NCBI RefSeq assembly: GCF_002394865.1
Contig: NZ_DGUZ01000017.1
Coordinates: 310,001 to 374,000 of the forward strand
Direction of reading: 5' to 3'
DNA length: 64,000 nucleotides
Source of the DNA: Fibrobacter sp. UBA4297
Lineage (GTDB): Bacteria > Fibrobacterota > Fibrobacteria > Fibrobacterales > Fibrobacteraceae
Shown: piece by piece, positions 35,862 to 44,459 of the stretch
Position numbering within the stretch: the first letter of the stretch is position 1
Layout of the letters: the number at the start of each line of letters is the position of its first letter
The notes under the pieces: model-generated
What the model was told of the DNA's origin: nothing
What the model saw: the letters and a program-made list of their open reading frames with translations, nothing else
The model's database searches: none
Position numbers and translations under genes: made by a program

Positions 35862-35896
35862 GTCATGCCGACCATAGAGCCGGCATTGCCTTTTTA
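35862..35896. terminator. palindromic repeat acting as terminator
   Basis: GTCATGCCG and CGGCAT form a stem followed by TGCCTTTTT after the unknown exported gene. It belongs to the GTCAT-type repeats. Confidence 0.5.
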
Positions 35897-35931
35897 AAGC
35901 CCGTTTAGACGCATTTTTTAGGTGCTTTTCT

Positions 35932-35959
35932 TTGAAAAGGCGGTAATTTATATTATATT
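35932..35959 (+). promoter_or_regulatory. sigma-70-like promoter of the PDZ-protein gene
   Basis: TTGAAA (35932-35937) and TATATT (35954-35959) are 16 bases apart, about 30 bases before the ATG at 35988, which has an AAGGAG ribosome site. The boxes match the bacterial consensus well, but use in vivo is inference. Confidence 0.45.
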
Positions 35960-35987
35960 AAGAAAGTAAAATTTTAAGGAGAATATT

Positions 35988-36797
35988 ATGAATTCTTTCG
36001 TTAAGGCTTCTTTGATCGCTGCGATGATGACTGCTCCGCTCATGGCTGACGAATCTTTTGGTGGCGTCGGCATCACCATTTACCAGGTGACGGATGGCGT
36101 TCACGTGGCAGAAGTCATCCCGGGCACCCCGGCTGCCGAAACCAATCTCCGTGCTGGTGATGTGATTACCGCTGTTGACGGAGTCAGCCTCAAGGGCCAG
36201 AATATCGAATTTTCCAAGTCTAAGCTTCGTGGCCAGGTCAATAAGCCGCTCGAAATTACTTACACGAGCAATGGCGAAACCTATTCTGCCGTGATTCGTC
36301 GTGCTCAGATTACCGTGAAGGACTTGGACAACAAGGCCGTCAAGAATTGGTATGGCGATAAGGAACGTGTAAATGCTCAGGAACTCGAAACGTTCGCTAG
36401 CGCAACAGAAAACGACAAGCAGCTCGTTGCTGTGCTTAGCCGTGGCAACCTCATCAAGAACGATGTTTCTGTAGCCTCTGCTGATGTCAATGGCGTTTAT
36501 GTGGAAAAGGCAAAGACCGCTCCGAAGTTCACCAAGACGACTCCGGTCCGCTCGGGTGATGCTAGCCTCCGTCTTTTCAATCGCAAGGCTCTTTCGTTTA
36601 CGCTCAAGTCTCCGGGTCGTGCTACTGTTACCATCATGACTGCTGATGGCGAACAAGTGGCAACGCTGAACCTCGACAACGCTATTGCAGGCGTGAATAC
36701 GCTCAACTGGAATGGTGCTCAGGTGCCGAGTGGCCGTTATGTTATTTCCATTGACCACAATGGCGCTGTGAGCGGCGCTAACGCTGTGCTCAAGTAA
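35988..36797 (+). CDS. secreted PDZ-domain protein with FlgD/T9SS-like C-terminal domain
   Basis: This 269-residue protein has a short signal peptide and a PDZ domain at about residues 25-105 (GVHVAEVIPGTPAAETNLRAGDVITAVDG). The C-terminal beta-sandwich (TIMTADGEQVATLNLDNAIAG, then WNGAQVPSGRYVISI) resembles FlgD-Ig or type-IX sorting domains. There is no protease domain, so the PDZ part probably binds a partner peptide at the cell surface or in the periplasm. Fibrobacter exports many proteins with such tails, so secretion is plausible but unproven. A promoter and terminator bracket it as a single gene. Confidence 0.7.
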   Translation: MNSFVKASLIAAMMTAPLMADESFGGVGITIYQVTDGVHVAEVIPGTPAAETNLRAGDVITAVDGVSLKGQNIEFSKSKLRGQVNKPLEITYTSNGETYSAVIRRAQITVKDLDNKAVKNWYGDKERVNAQELETFASATENDKQLVAVLSRGNLIKNDVSVASADVNGVYVEKAKTAPKFTKTTPVRSGDASLRLFNRKALSFTLKSPGRATVTIMTADGEQVATLNLDNAIAGVNTLNWNGAQVPSGRYVISIDHNGAVSGANAVLK

Positions 36798-36852
36798 TCT
36801 GCATTGCTGCTAGCCCGTTTTACGTGGCTGTCCTGCTTTAAATAGAAATTTG

Positions 36853-36884
36853 ATGGACGCTTCTATCTGGAGCGTTCATTTTTT
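36853..36884 (+). terminator. rho-independent terminator
   Basis: ATGGACGCT and AGCGTTCAT pair over nine positions (one G-T pair) around a nine-base loop and are followed by five T residues. Confidence 0.7.
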
Positions 36885-36899
36885 CTATCTTGTGGAACC

Positions 36900-39380
36900 G
36901 TGATTTTATCCAAAACCCATTGCGTTCTGTGGGCCGTTATCGCATTGTTTATCGCTGCGGTCTTTGCTCCTTGCTCTTACGGCGAGGAGATGACGCGCTT
37001 TGAACTTGAAGAACGCGAGCAGCCTGTCGAAGATACGACTGAGGTGGATTGGATGAACGATACGACTGGCGTGGATACGATTGAATACCATGCGGTCGAT
37101 CTTGTGTACGATGTGGAAACTTCTACGTTCAACTTGAATAAGTCGGCGCAGCTCAAGTACCGCACGGCGACGCTGGAATCCGATACGATTTGGATGGACC
37201 AGAAAAACCAGATTCTCGCCGCTAGCGGAAACCCGATTCTTCGCGAATCCAAGAATCCCTCCCTTTCGGGGATGCGCCTCAAGTACAACCTCAAGTCTAA
37301 AATTGGCGAGGTGTATTACGCGACCACCTTCCAGGACAACCAGCAGCTGAACGGCATGGAAGTCCGTCGCTTGCCTGATACGCGAATCCAGATTGCGCGT
37401 GGCGACTTTAGTACGTGTAACGACACGACGCACCAACACTTCTACTTTTATGGCCGTCGCATGGTGGTGAAGCCCAAGGAGACGATTACGGCAAGGCCTG
37501 TGGTCTTGAACATTGCCGATGTGCCTGTGGCGGTTCTTCCAATGATTGTGGCTCCGCTTAAGAGCGGCCGAAAGTCGGGCCTTTTGACACCGAAGTTCGG
37601 TGGTGACCAAAAGCAGGGTTATTACTTGAGCAATGTCGGCTTTTATTATGCGGCGAACGATTATTGGGATGCGACTATTTCTGCTGACATTATCGAAGGT
37701 GACGAGGCGCGCTTTGAGCGTTCGACCCTTACGGGCGAAGTCCGTTACAAGAAACGTTATTTGCTAGATGGGTATTTAAAGTACACGAGCTATCTCAATG
37801 AATTTGACTTTGCCAATAGCGATTACGACATTAAATTTTCGCACAACCAGAACTTGACTCCGGACGCAAAACACACGTTGAGTGGCCAGGGTTCTTTTGT
37901 GAGCCGTCAGGGCATCCGTAAGGACAGGTCGCTTGAAGCGAGTACGATTTTGGACCAGCAGGCCAATGCGTCACTTGCGTATTCTGGGAAGTTCGGAAAC
38001 AACAAGAGCTTGACGGTTCGAATTTCACAGAATCATAACCTCACGACGGGCATGCTTGAAAGGGAACTGCCGGATATCCAGTACCGCATGAGCGGAAACC
38101 TTTTCAACTTTGAATTAGACGAAGGTGAGGTGGCTGCAGAGGACGGCTCGTTCCAGTCGTTCCTTGAAAAATTCAACTATAGCTTTACGAACCGGTTCAA
38201 CTACAAGTCGCACCGCGAACGTGATACGACGCTCAACAAGGACACGACGGCTCATTACTTGGGTTATACGGGAACGTACACCTTGGATTATTCAGGCCGA
38301 CTTTTCGACGTGATTAACATTACTCCGCGAGCTACGTTTACGGGTTATTGGACGGGTACGTCTTGGCGCAATCCGAATGATTCTTTGTACAAGCGAAAGC
38401 GCTATATGAGTTTTAATCCCGATGAAGGGACTTTTGGCAATGTCGCTTACAACCACAATTACAGCTTGACCGCCGACACGAAACTTTATGGTATCTGGGT
38501 GCCTGAAATTGGGCGCTTTACCGGTGTCCGGCACGTGCTTTCACCAAGCATTTCTTACACGTACGCACCAGAAATCGACACGGTCAAGAAGTTCGCTCCG
38601 CATCCGTATTTGGGACAGTATCCGTATCAGGAAAAGCAACAGACGATTGGCTTTAGCTTGAGTAACGACTTTGATATCAAGTACCTCAAGGTGGCGGGGC
38701 ATGTCGATACGACCCGCGGAGATTCTACGAAAAAGGCTAAGGCGGTCGAAGACCAGTACGGCACACGTCGATTGCTTACGACAAGGCATAGTTTCTCGTA
38801 CAACTTTGCAGCTGATTCGCTGAATTTTTCTGACATTTCGTCGTCGTTTGGCTTCCAAATTTTGCCGGACTACATGTTTACCATCAATACGCGCCATAGC
38901 TTTTACCACAAGTACGAATCGAATCCGAACAAGGTAAGATTCCCGGAACTCACATATTGGGGCTATGAACTTTCAAAGAGCTTCCACTGGAGTGGTACGT
39001 TTAATGGTGGGCTCCCATCGCAGCTTGAAAAATATGAAATGCTCAATTGGTCTTTGAGCCTGGATTACCGCTATTCGTTTAGCAGTACACGGGTGGCGAA
39101 GAATTTGTTCAAAGACAACATTTCGCATTCTACGGGTATTTCTGCCTCGTTCCAGCCGACAGTCAACTGGGATGTCTCTTATAGCACCCGTTACGATTAT
39201 AATGAAGGTAAGTTTGTCTCTCATGAATTTACGTTCAAGCGTGTGTTGCATTGCTGGCAGCTCGATTTCACATGGACGCCGACGGGCCCTGCCGCAGGCT
39301 GGAGCTTCTCCGTGTATGTCCGCGACTTGCCTGATATCAAGCTTAACGCCGGCAGCACCGATACAAAGAGTTATGACTAA
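36900..39380 (+). CDS. lptD: LptD-like LPS-assembly outer-membrane protein
   Basis: This 826-residue protein has a signal peptide. An N-terminal OstA/LptA-like beta-jellyroll follows (about residues 45-150, FNLNKSAQLKYRTATLESDT). The large C-terminal barrel includes KSGLLTPKFGGDQKQGYYLSNVGFYYA, a hallmark of the LptD barrel front. LptD inserts LPS in the outer leaflet. The start is GTG at 36900, with no strong ribosome site; later starts would remove the signal peptide. No cysteine pairs like those of E. coli LptD are evident. KdsB at 59613 supports an LPS- or Kdo-containing envelope. Confidence 0.8.
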   Translation: MILSKTHCVLWAVIALFIAAVFAPCSYGEEMTRFELEEREQPVEDTTEVDWMNDTTGVDTIEYHAVDLVYDVETSTFNLNKSAQLKYRTATLESDTIWMDQKNQILAASGNPILRESKNPSLSGMRLKYNLKSKIGEVYYATTFQDNQQLNGMEVRRLPDTRIQIARGDFSTCNDTTHQHFYFYGRRMVVKPKETITARPVVLNIADVPVAVLPMIVAPLKSGRKSGLLTPKFGGDQKQGYYLSNVGFYYAANDYWDATISADIIEGDEARFERSTLTGEVRYKKRYLLDGYLKYTSYLNEFDFANSDYDIKFSHNQNLTPDAKHTLSGQGSFVSRQGIRKDRSLEASTILDQQANASLAYSGKFGNNKSLTVRISQNHNLTTGMLERELPDIQYRMSGNLFNFELDEGEVAAEDGSFQSFLEKFNYSFTNRFNYKSHRERDTTLNKDTTAHYLGYTGTYTLDYSGRLFDVINITPRATFTGYWTGTSWRNPNDSLYKRKRYMSFNPDEGTFGNVAYNHNYSLTADTKLYGIWVPEIGRFTGVRHVLSPSISYTYAPEIDTVKKFAPHPYLGQYPYQEKQQTIGFSLSNDFDIKYLKVAGHVDTTRGDSTKKAKAVEDQYGTRRLLTTRHSFSYNFAADSLNFSDISSSFGFQILPDYMFTINTRHSFYHKYESNPNKVRFPELTYWGYELSKSFHWSGTFNGGLPSQLEKYEMLNWSLSLDYRYSFSSTRVAKNLFKDNISHSTGISASFQPTVNWDVSYSTRYDYNEGKFVSHEFTFKRVLHCWQLDFTWTPTGPAAGWSFSVYVRDLPDIKLNAGSTDTKSYD

Positions 39381-39428
39381 GTTAGACGAGAGAACGGCTC
39401 TTCGAGCCTGTAGGCGAGAGACGGAAGA

Positions 39429-39456
39429 AGTAGACAGTAAGCAGTAGGCAGTAGAC
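39429..39456. repeat. heptad-period repeat, locus 7, TAG arm
   Basis: Four units AGTAGAC, AGTAAGC, AGTAGGC, AGTAGAC. A small hairpin GGCGGCTTCGCCGC stands between this arm and the next. Confidence 0.8.
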
Positions 39457-39492
39457 AGGATTAGTTTGGCGGCTTCGCCGCAATTATATAAC

Positions 39493-39590
39493 TTCCTACT
39501 TCCTACCGACTACTTCCTACTGATCACATCCCTAACCACTAATCACTAACCCCTATATACTAACCACTATTGACTAATAACCAATGACTA
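39493..39590. repeat. heptad-period repeat, locus 7, CTA arm
   Basis: Fourteen 7-bp units stay in phase for 98 bases (TTCCTAC to ATGACTA), nearly all with CTA or CAC at positions 4-6. The last unit, ATGACTA at 39584, contains the maf start codon. Confidence 0.85.
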
Positions 39591-40153
39591 ACGAAATAAT
39601 TCTTGCAAGCGGTTCGCCGCGCCGTTCCGAAATTTTAAAACAGCTGGGTGTCAAGTTCCGTGTAGTCGTCTCGGGCGAAGACGAAAAGCCCACAAGTGCA
39701 AATCCGCTCGACTTTCCGCGTGAAAATGCCTGCATCAAGGCTTTGTCTGTTTCACGCCAGGAGTGCGATGCTTATGTGCTTGGCTTTGACACGCTTGTGT
39801 TTTTGGATAACGTTCCGCTCGGCAAGCCCAAATCCGAAGCGAAAGCCCTTGAAATGTTAAGCAAACTAAACAATCGTAGCCATTTTGTCATCACAGGAGT
39901 TGCGATTGCCCGTAACGGTGAAATCCTCAGCGCGTCCGAAGAGAAAACAGAGGTGTTTTTTAGAAACTGCACCTTACAAGAGCTTAAAGAATATGTAAAT
40001 TCTAGGGACCCGATGGACAAGGCTGGCGCCTACGGCATTCAGACGAATGGTGCGCGCCTGATCAAGTCTATCAACGGCTGTTACTACAACGTGGTTGGAT
40101 TGCCGGTTGCACGTACGCTGGAAATGTTGGATGGTTTAGAAGTTAGGGTTTAG
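39584..40153 (+). CDS. Maf-family nucleotide pyrophosphatase
   Basis: This 189-residue protein begins with the Maf signature ILASGSPRRSEIL and has the later FDTLVF and GKPKSEAKALEML motifs. Maf proteins hydrolyse dTTP, UTP or modified nucleoside triphosphates and are thought to keep non-canonical nucleotides out of nucleic acids. No ribosome site is seen, because the region before the ATG is filled by a heptad array. Its start codon is part of the last unit. A RodZ-like gene follows three bases after the stop, so the two probably share a message. Confidence 0.88.
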   Translation: MTNEIILASGSPRRSEILKQLGVKFRVVVSGEDEKPTSANPLDFPRENACIKALSVSRQECDAYVLGFDTLVFLDNVPLGKPKSEAKALEMLSKLNNRSHFVITGVAIARNGEILSASEEKTEVFFRNCTLQELKEYVNSRDPMDKAGAYGIQTNGARLIKSINGCYYNVVGLPVARTLEMLDGLEVRV

Positions 40154-40156
40154 CAA

Positions 40157-41101
40157 ATGATTCAGTTGGAAGAGAAAAATCCAAACGAACGCCTTGGTGA
40201 TTTTTTGGTCCGCGTTCGTGAATCTCAAGGACTTACGATTGAAGATCTTGCCGAGCGCACGAAAATCTCGGTAAAGATGCTTCATTTCATTGAATCGAGC
40301 GACTGGAAGTCTTTGCCGGTCGAAGCTTATGTCCGTAGTTATTTGAATTCTGTAAGCTCAAAGCTTGGCTTGGATCCCAAGGCTGTCCTTAAAATGTATG
40401 CCGAAGAAGTGGGCTCAAGCTATGAAGTCCGCGAGGCTGAACCCATCAAGAATATCGCTCCGATGACGGACGAAGAAAAGAAACCACGTAGCAAGGCTGT
40501 GCCTATAGCTATCGTGATTATTCTCGTCCTCTTGGTGGTCGGGCTCCATTTTGTGACCCGTGAAAAAGCCGCTTCTGATGCTAGTGCCAATCCGCCATCG
40601 GTGGTCGCTGCCGAAGATTCTTCGGAGGTCAATCAGGACATGCCTGAAGGCGCTATTGCGGTTCCGGTCGATTCCATCAAGGAAGAAAAGAACGAGACGG
40701 TGACTCAGGCAGAAGTCGATAAGGCTGTGAAAAAGGCTGAAAATCTCCCGGCATCTGCAACGATTTTTATCTCTTCGACGTCCAAGAAAGATACGACAGT
40801 GACGACGGGCCCGGTTTCGGATAACGGTCGTACTCGCATTGAACTTGTCGGTTCCGGCGAAATGCGTTCTTGGGTCGGCATCAAGCGCGACGAAGACGAT
40901 GATGATTTTGTGAAAGAAGCGAACATTGCAACGGTTGACAATAAGCTTGTCTATACCGCAAGTGGTACGCTCTACATTGTGATTGGTGAACCGCGTGCCA
41001 TTGGCAAGATGTACTTGAACGGCGTGGAAACTCCGGTTCCTGTGCCGAAGTTTGGCCGTGTGGCTCGCTTCAGCGTTTATGACGGTCGTGTCCTTAAATA
41101 A
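40157..41101 (+). CDS. RodZ-like cytoskeletal/regulatory protein with HTH, one TM and DUF4115
   Basis: This 314-residue protein has an N-terminal helix-turn-helix (about residues 12-75, LGDFLVRVRESQGLTIEDLAERTKIS). One membrane helix lies near 115-133 (AIVIILVLLVVGLHFV). A periplasmic linker and a C-terminal domain resembling DUF4115 follow (VYTASGTLYIVIGEPRAIGKMYLNG). RodZ links MreB to the cell-wall elongation machine. It sits between maf and hisB with short spacings (3 and 11 bases). Confidence 0.8.
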   Translation: MIQLEEKNPNERLGDFLVRVRESQGLTIEDLAERTKISVKMLHFIESSDWKSLPVEAYVRSYLNSVSSKLGLDPKAVLKMYAEEVGSSYEVREAEPIKNIAPMTDEEKKPRSKAVPIAIVIILVLLVVGLHFVTREKAASDASANPPSVVAAEDSSEVNQDMPEGAIAVPVDSIKEEKNETVTQAEVDKAVKKAENLPASATIFISSTSKKDTTVTTGPVSDNGRTRIELVGSGEMRSWVGIKRDEDDDDFVKEANIATVDNKLVYTASGTLYIVIGEPRAIGKMYLNGVETPVPVPKFGRVARFSVYDGRVLK

Positions 41102-41112
41102 GAGGTGCTAAG

Positions 41113-41697
41113 ATGCGTTCTTCTAAGATTTCTCGTAAGACGAGTGAAACCGATATTCAACTTTTCTTGAATCTGGACGATTGCTCCAGAGGTCAGATTA
41201 GCTCGGGCTCGGGCTTCTTGGATCACATGCTGAACTTGTTCCAAGTGCATGGCGGATTCCACCTCGATTTGAACTGCAAGGGCGATACCGAGGTCGATAT
41301 GCACCACAGCATGGAAGACATCGCTATTGTGCTCGGCCAGGCGCTTGTAGAATGCCTCGGTGACAAAAAGGGCATTGAACGCTATGGATTTTACTTTGTT
41401 CCGATGGACGAAGCCTTGAGCCGCGTGTGCATTGACTTTAGCAACCGCATCGGCTTTGTCTGGAATGTGAAGCTCCCGGCTGCTACCGCAGGCGGAATTG
41501 AAGCTAGCATGTTCGAACACTTCTTCAAGAGCCTCTGCGAAAATGCTCGCATGAACTTGCACGTGGAACTCTTCTATGGCAATGACAACCATCACTGTCT
41601 GGAATCCATTTTCAAGGCTTTTGCACGTGCCGTTGCCATGGCTGTTGCGCCCTCCCGCAACGTGAAGGGTGTCCCCAGCAGCAAGGGTGTGCTGTAA
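41113..41697 (+). CDS. hisB: imidazoleglycerol-phosphate dehydratase
   Basis: This 194-residue enzyme carries out the dehydration step of histidine synthesis. Both metal-binding histidine clusters are present: DMHHSMEDIAIVLGQAL and NDNHHCLESIFKAFARA. FLDHMLNLFQVHGGF stands near the front. The length fits the monofunctional type, without the phosphatase domain fused in enterobacteria. It is the last gene of a maf-rodZ-hisB cluster and isolated from other his genes. Confidence 0.95.
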   Translation: MRSSKISRKTSETDIQLFLNLDDCSRGQISSGSGFLDHMLNLFQVHGGFHLDLNCKGDTEVDMHHSMEDIAIVLGQALVECLGDKKGIERYGFYFVPMDEALSRVCIDFSNRIGFVWNVKLPAATAGGIEASMFEHFFKSLCENARMNLHVELFYGNDNHHCLESIFKAFARAVAMAVAPSRNVKGVPSSKGVL

Positions 41698-41772
41698 AAG
41701 ATCGCCGATAATCACTGCGGAAAAAAAACGCAAAAATCGCCGCAGTTGAAAAGCGCGAGAATCGCCGAACTC

Positions 41773-41806
41773 GTCATTGCGAGGCACAAAGTGCCGAAGC
41801 AATCTC
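41773..41806. repeat. GTCATTGCGAGG...GAAGCAATCTC repeat
   Basis: Inner hairpin GGCAC-AAA-GTGCC inside outer arms ATTGC and GCAAT. Repeats of this wording occur in many unrelated bacterial genomes. Confidence 0.65.
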
Positions 41807-41822
41807 TTATTAAGTCTTGAGT

Positions 41823-41908
41823 GTCATGCCCGCGAAAGCGGGCTTTATCTTTATTGTCATGCCCGCCGGAGCCTGTGCTGAGCGCAGTCGAAGTAAGCGG
41901 GCATCTCC
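41823..41908. repeat. two GTCATGCCCGC...GCGGGC hairpins
   Basis: A compact hairpin (GCCCGCGAAAGCGGGC, then TTTATCTTT) may end the hisB message. A longer one (41856-41908) has arms GTCATGCCCGC and GCGGGCATCTCC and an inner CTGAGCGCAGTCGAAG segment. Confidence 0.6.
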
Positions 41909-42041
41909 TTTATTCTGTTTTTTGCTGTGTAATGGATGAAATTACGGGCATTTTTTTGTTTTTATGAATCAATAGCAGATTTTTTTTGAAAAAAGAAAAA
42001 TTTTAGGATATTTTTATTTAGACTTCATCGAAGGAGATTAT

Positions 42042-43412
42042 ATGGCATTGATGATTATTCAGCTGTTAATAGTGCTTCTGGCGCTTTACGTGGGTTCGCG
42101 TTACGGGAGTCTTGCGCTTGGGGCCATTTCGGGTATTGGTCTTGCCATTCTGGTGCTCGGCTTTGGCATGAAACCGGGAAACCCGCCTACAGACGTTATT
42201 TACATCATCATTGCCGCCGTGACTTGTGCGGGAATCTTGCAGGCCTCTGGCGGTATGGATTGGCTTATCCAGGTTGCAGAACGCCTATTGCGTCGGCATC
42301 CGGACCACATTACGTTCCTCGCTCCGCTTTGCACGTTCTTCTTGACGGTGCTCGTGGGAACAGGGCATGTGGTCTATACACTGATGCCGATTATTTGCGA
42401 TATCTCCCTCAAGAAGGGAATACGCCCGGAACGCCCGTGCAGCGTAGCTTCGGTCGCTTCGCAGGTGGGCATTACATGTTCGCCGATTGCGGCGGCGGTC
42501 GCTTCGTTTGTCATTATCTCAAACAAGAACGGATTTGAAATCAACAACTTGCAGGTCATCGCAATTACGATTCCGGCGTGCATTTGCGGAATTATGGCGG
42601 CAGCGGCTGTTTCGTACAGGCGAGGGCTCGATCTCGATAAGGACCCGGCTTTCCAGGCGCGCCTCAAGGACCCGCAGATGAAGGAATACATGTTCGGGAG
42701 TACGGCTTCCGTGCTTGACAAAAAAGTCCCGAAAGAGGCAAAACGTGCGGTGTATATCTTTCTTGCGGCTCTTGGCGTGATTGTGCTGTTTTCCATTTGC
42801 CAGATTACAGGGCACGATATTCGTCCACAGTTTCCGACGGGCAAGATTGTCGATGGCGTGGCGCAAATAAAGCCGCTTGCGATGAACATTATCATCCAGA
42901 TTGTGATGATTTCGGCAGCGGCGTTCATGATTCTTTGTTGTAAGGCGGAACCCAAGAAGGCCGTGGCGGGAGCTGTGTGGCAGAGCGGCATGGTCGCCGT
43001 TGTCGCCATTTATGGTATCGCGTGGCTTGCCGATACCTACTTTGCAAATTACATGGATGTGATGCAGGGCGGGCTCAAGGATATTGTGCAGCATTACCCG
43101 TGGGCAATCGCGTTTGCGTTCTTTGCGGTGAGCGTGCTTATCAATTCGCAGGGGGCCGTGGTGGTCGCGATGCTCCCGCTGGCCTATAGCCTCAACATCG
43201 AAGGTCCTGTGCTGTTGGGCGTGCTCCCGAGTGTTTATGGTTACTTCTTCATCCCGAATTATCCGTCCGACATTGCGACCGTGAACTTCGACCGTTCGGG
43301 CACGACCGTCATCGGAAAGTACTTGCTGAACCACAGCTTTATGCGGCCGGGCATGGTAAGCGTCATCGTTTCGACGATTGTCGGAACGTTGCTTGTAAAG
43401 CTGATCTACTAG
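42042..43412 (+). CDS. dcuB: anaerobic C4-dicarboxylate transporter, DcuB type
   Basis: This 456-residue inner-membrane protein has about ten to twelve helices. GTGHVVYTLMPIICD and KKGIRPERPCSVASVASQVGITCSPIAAAV match DcuB better than DcuA. In E. coli DcuB exchanges fumarate for succinate during fumarate respiration. With the fumarate reductase encoded at 9122-12668 it would export the main fermentation product. It is a single gene with a GAAGGAG ribosome site and a strong terminator, which suggests its own regulation. Confidence 0.88.
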   Translation: MALMIIQLLIVLLALYVGSRYGSLALGAISGIGLAILVLGFGMKPGNPPTDVIYIIIAAVTCAGILQASGGMDWLIQVAERLLRRHPDHITFLAPLCTFFLTVLVGTGHVVYTLMPIICDISLKKGIRPERPCSVASVASQVGITCSPIAAAVASFVIISNKNGFEINNLQVIAITIPACICGIMAAAAVSYRRGLDLDKDPAFQARLKDPQMKEYMFGSTASVLDKKVPKEAKRAVYIFLAALGVIVLFSICQITGHDIRPQFPTGKIVDGVAQIKPLAMNIIIQIVMISAAAFMILCCKAEPKKAVAGAVWQSGMVAVVAIYGIAWLADTYFANYMDVMQGGLKDIVQHYPWAIAFAFFAVSVLINSQGAVVVAMLPLAYSLNIEGPVLLGVLPSVYGYFFIPNYPSDIATVNFDRSGTTVIGKYLLNHSFMRPGMVSVIVSTIVGTLLVKLIY

Positions 43413-43443
43413 CGCCGTGAATTCGGAATGACGTCACTTTTTC

Positions 43444-43476
43444 CTCGCCTCAGTCGATGCTGGGCGAGAATTTTTT
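43444..43476 (+). terminator. rho-independent terminator
   Basis: CTCGCC and GGCGAG pair, with an inner AG/CT, followed by AATTTTTT, 30 bases after dcuB. Confidence 0.8.
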
Positions 43477-43480
43477 ATAT

Positions 43481-43495
43481 GAAACATTATGTTTC
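43481..43495. promoter_or_regulatory. perfect palindrome GAAACATTATGTTTC, possible operator
   Basis: A 7+1+7 perfect palindrome stands in the AT-rich region before the TIGR02147-type regulator gene. A further TGTTTCAT half-site lies near 43564. It could bind a dimeric regulator, perhaps the gene's own product. The half-site resembles the inverted repeat at 13621-13661. Confidence 0.4.
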
Positions 43496-43631
43496 TTATA
43501 CTGATGTAAAAATAATTGATTTGTTGATAAAATCGCTTAAATTTAAAGAAAATATCAAATTTTGTTTCATTGGTATTTGTTTTTGCATGAATTAATTTTA
43601 TTTTTAAAGCAGATAAAGCTGATTAAGAATT

Positions 43632-44459
43632 ATGAAATCCGTTTTTGAATATAGAGATTACCGCGAATACATGCGAGATTTTTACGAGAGCCGTAAAAAG
43701 TGTTCCGCATTTACGTGGCGCGAATTTGCAAAACTTGCGGGTTTTTCGTCTTCGGGATTTTTGATGCTTGTTTGCGACGGTAAAACGCGACTTTCAAAAG
43801 TTGCTGTTGAAAAGGTCTTGCCGGCGATGAACTTGTCTGGTGTACAGGCCGAATATTTTCGGGCGATGGTTGAATTTTGCGATTCCGCACGCTCTGAAAT
43901 CCGTCAAGTCGCTTTTGAGTGGATGATGAAAATTGCTAGCGAAAACCGTGTGGAATTTTTGGAAGCGAAGTCGTTTGAATATTTTTCGTCGTGGGCAAAC
44001 CCGGCACTCAGGGAACTTGCCCCGATTATGAAGGGCGCGACGCCTCTTGAAATGGGACATGCTCTTGTGCCTGCCATTTCTGCTGCCGAAGCTCGTGAAT
44101 CCTTGGAACTTCAGGAATCGCTTGGGCTCTTGAAAAAAGATGAATGCGGAAATTACGTGCAAACAAGCGAAGGTGTTTCGAGCTCTCGTGAAGTTATCTC
44201 GGCGACGGTCGTCAATATGCAAAAGCAATATGCGCATTTGGCTGCCGAATCCCTAGAACGTTATTCGCGAGAATATCGCCACATTTCGGGCATGACGATG
44301 GGCCTTGACCGAGAAGCTTATGAGCGCCTAGCTGCAGAACTTGATGCCTTCCGCAAAAAAGTAGTGGAAATCGTATCGAACGTGAAAAGTTACGATCGCG
44401 TTTATCGAATGAATTTACAGCTCTTTCCATTGAGCAAACAAGTTGGAGAAAAAAAATGA
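43632..44459 (+). CDS. TIGR02147-type putative regulator (DUF4423 family)
   Basis: This 275-residue protein starts SVFEYRDYREYMRDFYESRK, with an N-terminal helix-turn-helix-like part (FTWREFAKLAGFSSSGFLMLVCDGKTRLS). The rest of TIGR02147 follows, a paralogous family first defined from Fibrobacter succinogenes. Members are thought to be regulators and often stand next to exported proteins. Here the TGA overlaps the start of a lipoprotein gene (ATGA), so the two are translated together. The palindrome at 43481-43495 may be its operator. What it senses is unknown. Confidence 0.8.
   Translation: MKSVFEYRDYREYMRDFYESRKKCSAFTWREFAKLAGFSSSGFLMLVCDGKTRLSKVAVEKVLPAMNLSGVQAEYFRAMVEFCDSARSEIRQVAFEWMMKIASENRVEFLEAKSFEYFSSWANPALRELAPIMKGATPLEMGHALVPAISAAEARESLELQESLGLLKKDECGNYVQTSEGVSSSREVISATVVNMQKQYAHLAAESLERYSREYRHISGMTMGLDREAYERLAAELDAFRKKVVEIVSNVKSYDRVYRMNLQLFPLSKQVGEKK

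Larger units (their letters stand above)
41698..42041. other. repeat-rich gap between hisB and dcuB
   Basis: No gene is seen in these 344 bases. They hold three palindromic repeats (41773-41806, 41823-41852, 41856-41908). The last 100 bases are very AT-rich, where the dcuB promoter should be. A GAAGGAG site lies directly before dcuB. Confidence 0.6.

Noticed and set aside
39493..39590. CRISPR-like array
   Set aside because: The unit is only 7 bp with no spacers, so it is a tandem repeat and not a CRISPR.
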